A stretch of DNA of 19,367 nucleotides, taken from positions 1 through 19,367 of the forward strand of contig JBOFMT010000025.1 of assembly GCA_051658525.1 (NCBI GenBank). Reading direction: 5' to 3'. The DNA is from JBOFMT01 sp051658525. Its GTDB lineage: Bacteria; Bacillota_I; Bacilli_A; Erysipelotrichales; Erysipelotrichaceae. The translations under genes were made by a program, and so were the position numbers. Numbering within the stretch: the first letter of the stretch is position 1; each line of letters starts with the position of its first letter. Positions 14,533-19,367 of this stretch are shown here, piece by piece. The notes beneath the pieces were generated by a model, which was not told where the DNA came from, made no database searches, and saw only the letters and a list, made by a program, of their open reading frames with translations.

Positions 14533-15798
14533 ATGTCAGACAAATTTCTTACAATTGGCGTAAATGAACGCCCAAAACCATTGCAATGGACGCTTTTAAG
14601 TTTCCAACATGTATTTGCAATGTTCGGAGCTACCATCTTGGTTCCGATTATTACTGGTTTCCCAATTAGTGTTGCGTTATTCGCAAGTGGAATTGGTACC
14701 CTATTGTATACGTTTATTACCAAAGGAAAAGTTCCTGTTTATTTAGGAAGTTCATTTGCTTATATTGGTGCGGTGCAAATTGCAGTTGCTGCCATGAGTG
14801 GAGATATTTCCGCAGCTCAAACTGGACTTGTGCTAGTTGGTCTTTCTTATGTTGTTGTTGCTTGTATTATTAAAGTAACAGGAAAAGGGTGGTTAAATAA
14901 ATTATTACCACCAATTGTTATCGGTCCAATGATTGCCGTAATCGGTTTGGGATTGGCAGGAAATGCAGTTATCAATGCAAACTTTGTTGCGGATGGTGAT
15001 GCTGCACAAATGATGCTTGCATTAGTAACCTTCTTAATTGCTGCATATGTTAGTACAAAAGCCAAAGGCTTCTTTAAAATTATTCCATTCTTAACAGCGA
15101 TTGCTTGTGGATATTTCTTGGGTGTTCTTTTAGGGGTTGTTGACTTTACACCGGTAATGGAAGCATCATGGTTCTCACTTCCTGAATTTGCCTTCCCATT
15201 TGCTGTTGGTGAATTCAAACAATGGAGTTTCCACTTTGGTCCTGAAACATTTGCGATGTTACCGGTTGTTTTTGTAACGATTGCCGAGCATATTGGTGAT
15301 CATACGGTATTGGGTAAAATTTGTGGTAAAAACTTCTTAGAAGATCCAGGATTGGACCGTACACTAATGGGTGATGGTATTGCTACTGCTGTTAGTGCTT
15401 TGATCGGTGGACCTGCGAATACGACATATGGAGAAAATACAGGTGTTATCGGTCTTACGAAAGTTGGTAGTGTTTATGTAACAGCAGGTGCAGCTGTGAT
15501 CGCTATTGTACTTGCTTGTATGGGAAAAGTAAGTGCCTTAATCAATACGATTCCAGTAGGAGTGCTTGGTGGTATGAGTATCTTATTGTATGGGGTTATT
15601 GCTAGTAATGGGTTACGTATCCTAATTGATAATAACGTAGACTTTACAAAGCAAAGAAACTTAATTATTGCGAGTGCAATGTTAGTTATTGGACTTGGTG
15701 GAGCAGTCTTACCATTTGGAACTGTCTTAACATTGAGTGGTACTGCATTATCTGCAGTGGTAGGAATTATCTTAAATCTTATCTTGCCAAAAGAATAA
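14533..15798 (+). CDS. pyrP: Uracil permease (NCS2/UraA family)
   Basis: A 421-aa inner-membrane symporter importing uracil with protons, of the nucleobase-ascorbate (NCS2) family; about 14 transmembrane segments are expected. Hallmarks are QHVFAMFGATILVP (25-38), PVYLGSSFAYIGA (68-80), VTIAEHIGDHTVLG (248-261) with E252 at the position of the substrate-binding glutamate of E. coli UraA, and GENTGV (300-305) with E301 at the second binding glutamate. The residue matching H245 of UraA (four after the first glutamate) is D256, with H257 next to it. AGGAGG at 14522-14527 precedes the ATG. Expression is controlled by the PyrR attenuator upstream, which supports uracil over xanthine or uric acid as substrate. 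uraA would be an equally good name. Confidence 0.95.
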   Translation: MSDKFLTIGVNERPKPLQWTLLSFQHVFAMFGATILVPIITGFPISVALFASGIGTLLYTFITKGKVPVYLGSSFAYIGAVQIAVAAMSGDISAAQTGLVLVGLSYVVVACIIKVTGKGWLNKLLPPIVIGPMIAVIGLGLAGNAVINANFVADGDAAQMMLALVTFLIAAYVSTKAKGFFKIIPFLTAIACGYFLGVLLGVVDFTPVMEASWFSLPEFAFPFAVGEFKQWSFHFGPETFAMLPVVFVTIAEHIGDHTVLGKICGKNFLEDPGLDRTLMGDGIATAVSALIGGPANTTYGENTGVIGLTKVGSVYVTAGAAVIAIVLACMGKVSALINTIPVGVLGGMSILLYGVIASNGLRILIDNNVDFTKQRNLIIASAMLVIGLGGAVLPFGTVLTLSGTALSAVVGIILNLILPKE

Positions 15799-15807
15799 GG
15801 ATAGATT

Positions 15808-15841
15808 ACGTATCAAGTATGTCTTGATACGTTTTTTTTTT
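15808..15841 (+). terminator. Terminator of the uracil permease gene
   Basis: A perfect 10-bp stem, ACGTATCAAG (15808-15817) with CTTGATACGT (15823-15832), closes a TATGT loop and is followed by a T run extending to 15841. Confidence 0.93.
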
Positions 15842-15851
15842 GTATTTTTTG

Positions 15852-15880
15852 TTTACATGGCAACTATATCTTAGTATAAT
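15852..15880 (+). promoter_or_regulatory. Strong sigma-A promoter of the radical SAM-MATE pair
   Basis: TTTACA (15852-15857), 17 bases, then a perfect TATAAT (15875-15880). Transcription is predicted near 15887, only about 15 bases before the chosen ATG at 15902, so the leader is very short and there is no space for a riboswitch. Confidence 0.85.
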
Positions 15881-15901
15881 AATACCTTGGATGTGATAAC
15901 T

Positions 15902-16765
15902 ATGCGATTTAAAAAAATATATATCGAAATTACCAATAGCTGCAACTTATCATGCTCTTTTTGTGCGATTAACAATCGTCCCGTTCACTTTATGGAAGAG
16001 TTTGAGTTTATCCAAATTTTGGATGAAATTGCACCATTTACCAAGTACATTTATTTGCATGTATTGGGGGAACCACTTTTACACCCAAAGCTTGCTCGTT
16101 TTTTGGTTTTAGCACACGAGCGTGGCTTTTTTGTAAACCTGACAACCAATGGCACATTGCTCGTGCGCTGTTTGGATGTCTTGTTAGAACACCCCGTACG
16201 TCAAATCAATGTCTCTTTGCACAATTTTAAAGAACAGGATGGAATTGTGATGGAAGACTATCTTGCAGATATCATCGCTTGTGCGAAAGCACTAAGTGCG
16301 ACGACGTATATCTCGTTGCGTTTATGGTGTGCAAATCAAGGGGTGTTTGATGATACAACACTAGAACTTGTGGAAACCCTTGCTACGTATTTCCCAGAGG
16401 CTACAAAACTATTTGGTGAGAAAAGTAGTGTAACACTTGTTCCTCGAATCTTTTTGCACCGTGAAGAAGTATTTGTTTGGCCAAGTATGCAACATCAACG
16501 CGCTGGTGAGGGGCGTTGTTTGGGGATGGTAGATCAACTTGCGATTTTATCATCTGGTCAAGTTACTGCTTGTTGTTTGGATGGGCATGGGGTTATGGAT
16601 TTTGGTAATATCTTTACGCAGTCGCTTACATCGATTCTATCCACGAAACGCGTACAAGCCTTATTAGAAGGTTTTTCACGTCGTACCTGTAGCGAAGGTC
16701 TGTGTCAACGATGCACGTTCAAACATCGTTTCGATAGAAAAGAGGACAACAATGAAAGAACATAA
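15902..16765 (+). CDS. Radical SAM protein with SPASM-like C-terminus
   Basis: A 287-aa radical SAM enzyme of unknown substrate. Cluster cysteines C14, C18 and C21 (CNLSCSFC) are at the N-terminus, with LGEP at 55-58 as the SAM motif. The C-terminal part resembles a SPASM or twitch auxiliary-cluster domain: C206, C224, C225, C263, C268 and C271, with SSGQVTACCLDG and a DFGNI motif between them. SPASM enzymes often modify peptides or proteins, but no short precursor gene is visible nearby. A TTG at 15887 would add five residues, but that is at or before the predicted transcript start, so ATG 15902 is preferred; its ribosome binding site is weak. It overlaps the MATE gene by 14 bases and shares its transcript, so the two likely act together or at least are co-expressed. 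Confidence 0.85.
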   Translation: MRFKKIYIEITNSCNLSCSFCAINNRPVHFMEEFEFIQILDEIAPFTKYIYLHVLGEPLLHPKLARFLVLAHERGFFVNLTTNGTLLVRCLDVLLEHPVRQINVSLHNFKEQDGIVMEDYLADIIACAKALSATTYISLRLWCANQGVFDDTTLELVETLATYFPEATKLFGEKSSVTLVPRIFLHREEVFVWPSMQHQRAGEGRCLGMVDQLAILSSGQVTACCLDGHGVMDFGNIFTQSLTSILSTKRVQALLEGFSRRTCSEGLCQRCTFKHRFDRKEDNNERT

Positions 16766-18098
16766 AATGGAAATAACGCCAATTAAAAAGTTGGTGATAA
16801 CCATGAGTTTACCTGCCATCATTTCAATGACGGTTCAGGCGCTTTATAATATTGTCGATAGTATGTTTATCGGACAATATTCCACACAAGGATTAACGGC
16901 GGTTTCCCTAGCGTTCCCGCTACAACTTATTATCGTGGCGTTGTTTATTGGATTGGGTGTAGGGGTAAATACCTTTATTGCTCGAAGCCTAGGTGCTAAA
17001 CGCAGTGAAGATGCCAAACGATATGCACAACATGGATTGTTGATGACAACCGTATTGTATGTGTTTTTATTGCTACTAGGATTGTTTGCGGTACAACACT
17101 ACTTCCCATTCTTTACAAATGATGCACAAGTCATTGCGGATGCGACAAAGTATACGCAAATTTGTATGATTTTCTCATTTGGTAGTTTGTTTGCGCAAAC
17201 GGTTATGAGTATCATGCAGGGAAGTGGCGATATGGTTGCAAGTATGTATATTCAACTTACCGGAGCCGTTGTGAACATCATCTTAGACCCGATTTTAATC
17301 TTTGGATGGTTTGGGTTTGCTAGTATGGGTGTTGTTGGTGCTGCTGTAGCTACCGTTATTGGTCAAATTGCTGGGATGTTGGTTGCGTTTGGGTTTTTAA
17401 TCTTCAACAAGAAACATGTTCCAGTTACCTTTAAAGATTTTAAATTTGATAGTTACTATGTTAATAATATTTTCCGTATCGGATTACCTGTATCGATTAT
17501 GCAAGGTGTTGGTAGTATCATGTTAACAGCTATGAACTTAATTTTAGCTAATTTTGGGGATGTAGCCATTACTGTTATGGGAATCTACTTTAAGTTGCAA
17601 AGTTTTGTATTTATGCCTGTATTTGGGTTAAATCAAGGGATTCTACCAATTTTATCATATAACTATGGTTCAAAAAATAAAGAGCGCATGTTGCAAGCAT
17701 TGCGATTTGGTCTTGTCATTGCGATGAGTTATATGCTCTTAAGTTTGGTAATGTTCCAACTTTTCCCAAGACAACTCTTGTCGTTATTCAATGCACAAGG
17801 TGAAATCTTAGAATTGGGAATTTATGCTTTACGTATTATTTCGCTCGCATTTCCACTTGTTGCGATATCGGTTACCTTATCAAGTATTTTCCAAGCAGTG
17901 GGAGAAGCGAAATACAGTATGTATTCTTCCTTGTTCCGTCAGTTGCTCGTACTTGTTCCAAGTGCCTTTGTTTTATTCAGTATCTTTGGGGTAACCTATG
18001 GTTGGAGTGCCTTCATTGTAGCAGAAGCATTTGGTTTATGTTATGTTGCTTTCGCTTTCAGAAAAGTTTTCAATAATAACGTGAAAAATTTACACTAG
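16752..18098 (+). CDS. MATE family efflux transporter
   Basis: A 448-aa integral membrane antiporter of the MATE family, usually exporting drugs, metabolites or toxic cations with a Na+ or H+ gradient. Twelve hydrophobic segments fit its length; the first (about 14-35, SLPAIISMTVQALYNIVDSMFIG) contains the typical family helix-1 motif with N33 and D36, and TFIARSLGA (74-82) is the loop after helix 2. There are two homologous halves, the second starting at about residue 235. The ATG at 16752 follows AGAGGA and lies inside the end of the radical SAM gene; a second ATG at 16767 is also possible. Substrate cannot be read from the sequence. A terminator begins at its stop codon. Confidence 0.93.
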   Translation: MKEHKMEITPIKKLVITMSLPAIISMTVQALYNIVDSMFIGQYSTQGLTAVSLAFPLQLIIVALFIGLGVGVNTFIARSLGAKRSEDAKRYAQHGLLMTTVLYVFLLLLGLFAVQHYFPFFTNDAQVIADATKYTQICMIFSFGSLFAQTVMSIMQGSGDMVASMYIQLTGAVVNIILDPILIFGWFGFASMGVVGAAVATVIGQIAGMLVAFGFLIFNKKHVPVTFKDFKFDSYYVNNIFRIGLPVSIMQGVGSIMLTAMNLILANFGDVAITVMGIYFKLQSFVFMPVFGLNQGILPILSYNYGSKNKERMLQALRFGLVIAMSYMLLSLVMFQLFPRQLLSLFNAQGEILELGIYALRIISLAFPLVAISVTLSSIFQAVGEAKYSMYSSLFRQLLVLVPSAFVLFSIFGVTYGWSAFIVAEAFGLCYVAFAFRKVFNNNVKNLH

Positions 18099-18124
18099 TC
18101 ATCTTTCAAAGATGGCTTTTTTTT
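18097..18124 (+). terminator. Terminator of the radical SAM-MATE pair
   Basis: AGTCATCTT (18097-18105) pairs with AAGATGGCT (18109-18117) with one G-T wobble and a 3-base loop, followed by eight T. The 5' arm starts within the MATE stop codon. Confidence 0.85.
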
Positions 18125-18126
18125 GT

Positions 18127-18132
18127 TATGAT
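18127..18132 (+). promoter_or_regulatory. Possible -10 box of the amidohydrolase gene
   Basis: TATGAT lies directly after the T run of the preceding terminator, 28 bases before ATG 18161. The -35 position at 17 bases is TTTCAA, inside the terminator hairpin, and is poor. A promoter is expected here because the upstream terminator is strong, but the match is weak. Confidence 0.4.
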
Positions 18133-18160
18133 AAGGTTAGAAAGAAAAGAGGGTTTAGAC

Positions 18161-19309
18161 ATGATATTGATTAAGAATGGATTATTACATACAATGGCGC
18201 CAATGGGTGTCTTGGAAAGTGATCTTTTGGTAGAAGATGGAAAAATCAAAGCCATTGGAAAAAATTTAAATGAACAAGGGGCAACGTTACTTGATGCGAC
18301 GGGTAAATATGTCTATCCAGGTTTAATTGATGGGCATTGTCACTTGGGGATGATGGAGAGTGCAATTCGATTTGAAGGGGATGATGTCAATGAGATGAGT
18401 GATCCAGTTACACCGCATATGCGTGCAATTGATGGATTATATCCTTGTGATGAGGCGGTACATAACGCAGCGAAAGCGGGGATTACTTTGGCGTGTACAG
18501 GACCTGGTTCTGCCAATGTGCTAGGAGGTACGTTCTTAACGTTTAAAACGCATGGTATTGCGATTGATGAAATGATCGTTGCTGATAATATGGCAATGAA
18601 ATGTGCTTTTGGTGAGAATCCAAAACGGGTATACCAAGGTTCAAAAATTAAAACAAGAATGCAAACGGCTGCGTTGTTGCGTGAAACATTATTCAAAGCA
18701 AAAGAGTACTATGCGAAAAAATGTGCTGCACAAGAGGATGCGAGCAAAATGCCGGCGTTTGATATGAAACTAGAAGCCATGATTCCAGTAATTACCAAAC
18801 AAATTCCACTTAAGGCACATGCGCACCGTAGTGATGATATTTTAACTGCAATTCGTATTGCAAAGGAATTTGATCTATTGATGACCCTTGATCACTGTAC
18901 GGAAGGGCATTTGATTACAGAGCAGGTAAAAGCGAGTGGATTTGATGCCTTTGTAGGACCATCATTAAGTGATAAATCAAAATTCGAATTAAAAAACCTC
19001 ACGTTTGAAACGCCAGGTATCTTACACAAGGCAGGAGTAAAAGTTGCAATTATTACCGATTCTCCGGTGATTCCACTAGATTATCTTCCACTTTGTGCAA
19101 GTTTGGCTTGCAAAGCTGGTTTACCAAAAGAGGAAGCGCTAAAAGCAATTACCATCAATCCAGCAGAAATGTTAGGATTGGCGGATCGTGTTGGTAGCTT
19201 GGAAGTAGGAAAAGATGCGGATGTAATCATTTGTGATGGTGACCTATTTGATGTGATGCATGAAGTGCACACAACCCTCATCAATGGTGAGATCGTTCAT
19301 TCAAAATAA
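18161..19309 (+). CDS. Metal-dependent amidohydrolase, imidazolonepropionase-like
   Basis: A 382-aa cytosolic amidohydrolase-superfamily enzyme of unknown substrate. Short beta domains at both ends flank a TIM barrel. Metal-binding motifs are visible: HCHLG at 59-63 (H59 and H61), KAHAHRSDD at 218-226 (H220, H222), DHCTEGH at 244-250, and IITDSPV at 297-304 with D300 as the catalytic aspartate candidate. The C-terminal INPAEMLGLADRVGSLEVGKDAD (332-354) is the shared amidohydrolase closing motif, as in imidazolonepropionase and dihydroorotase-type enzymes. The ATG at 18128 would add 11 residues, but 18161 has AGAGGG at 18148-18153 and matches the family start. No histidine-degradation genes are nearby, so imidazolonepropionase itself is not supported; adjacency to the exporter is separated by a terminator. 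Confidence 0.88.
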   Translation: MILIKNGLLHTMAPMGVLESDLLVEDGKIKAIGKNLNEQGATLLDATGKYVYPGLIDGHCHLGMMESAIRFEGDDVNEMSDPVTPHMRAIDGLYPCDEAVHNAAKAGITLACTGPGSANVLGGTFLTFKTHGIAIDEMIVADNMAMKCAFGENPKRVYQGSKIKTRMQTAALLRETLFKAKEYYAKKCAAQEDASKMPAFDMKLEAMIPVITKQIPLKAHAHRSDDILTAIRIAKEFDLLMTLDHCTEGHLITEQVKASGFDAFVGPSLSDKSKFELKNLTFETPGILHKAGVKVAIITDSPVIPLDYLPLCASLACKAGLPKEEALKAITINPAEMLGLADRVGSLEVGKDADVIICDGDLFDVMHEVHTTLINGEIVHSK

Positions 19310-19313
19310 CGAG

Positions 19314-19337
19314 AAAAGCGAGCGTTTGCTCGCTTTT
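19314..19337 (+). terminator. Terminator of the amidohydrolase gene
   Basis: AAAAGCGAGC (19314-19323) and GCTCGCTTTT (19328-19337) form a perfect 10-bp stem around GTTT, five bases after the stop codon. The last 30 bases of the window hold nothing that I can identify. Confidence 0.9.
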
Positions 19338-19367
19338 GTTTGTCTTGTGGAAAGGGTTAGGGAATTT

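Noticed and set aside
15887..15901. TTG start for the radical SAM gene
   Set aside because: It coincides with the predicted transcription start from the perfect TATAAT, and the added residues are not typical of the family.
15799..15901. A peptide precursor gene for the radical SAM enzyme
   Set aside because: The gap is filled by a terminator and a promoter, and no short frame with a ribosome binding site remains.
18128..18160. ATG start for the amidohydrolase at 18128
   Set aside because: It lies within the possible -10 box and adds a charged peptide not seen in the family; 18161 has a better ribosome binding site.

Overview
The window is an ordinary-looking chromosomal housekeeping region of a low-GC Gram-positive bacterium. 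Gene content and order (gmk-priA-rsmB-rlmN-prpC-prkC-rsgA-rpe-thiN, with rpmB convergent), strong AGGAGG ribosome binding sites, sigma-A promoters often with a TGn extension of the -10 box, and a PyrR attenuator all point to Bacillota. The compact cluster and the very divergent FtsA make Erysipelotrichia-type organisms my best guess, but this is an inference and not a species identification. UGA is used as a stop (rsgA), so the genetic code looks standard.

Layout. (1) Positions 1-902, minus strand: the N-terminal part of rqcH (ribosome quality control), divergent from gmk. (2) 1038-1604: gmk, closed by a terminator. (3) 1662-10666: a tight nine-gene run on the plus strand (priA, rsmB, rlmN, prpC, prkC, rsgA, rpe, thiN plus shared junctions), combining replication restart, rRNA modification, the PASTA kinase/PP2C phosphatase pair, 30S subunit maturation, pentose phosphate and thiamine metabolism. 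It ends in a terminator that contains the thiN stop codon. (4) 10725-10916, minus strand: rpmB (L28), with its own promoters and terminator. (5) 11233-14035: a cell-division operon of a divergent ftsA-like gene, ftsZ, and an unrecognised 156-aa gene that overlaps ftsZ by one base. (6) 14072-14311: a stand-alone TSCPD protein. (7) 14366-15798: a uracil permease under a PyrR-binding attenuator, preceded by three tandem copies of a TTTTGTGCA repeat. (8) 15902-18098: a radical SAM/SPASM protein overlapping a MATE exporter. (9) 18161-19309: a metal-dependent amidohydrolase with its own terminator.

How they work together. The central operon links translation quality (RsmB, RlmN, RsgA, RqcH, L28) with the Ser/Thr kinase PrkC and phosphatase PrpC, which in related bacteria sense cell wall fragments and act on translation GTPases including RsgA. 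The FtsA-like protein and FtsZ form the division-ring pair: FtsZ ends in the conserved peptide that FtsA binds, and the FtsA-like protein keeps a basic C-terminal membrane-anchor helix although its nucleotide-binding loops are eroded. The uracil permease is controlled by pyrimidine level through RNA attenuation.

I see no phage, insertion sequence, CRISPR array, tRNA or rRNA gene. The least explained parts are the eroded FtsA, the gene fused in expression to ftsZ, and the radical SAM/SPASM-MATE pair. I found no convincing evidence for a wholly new multi-gene system.
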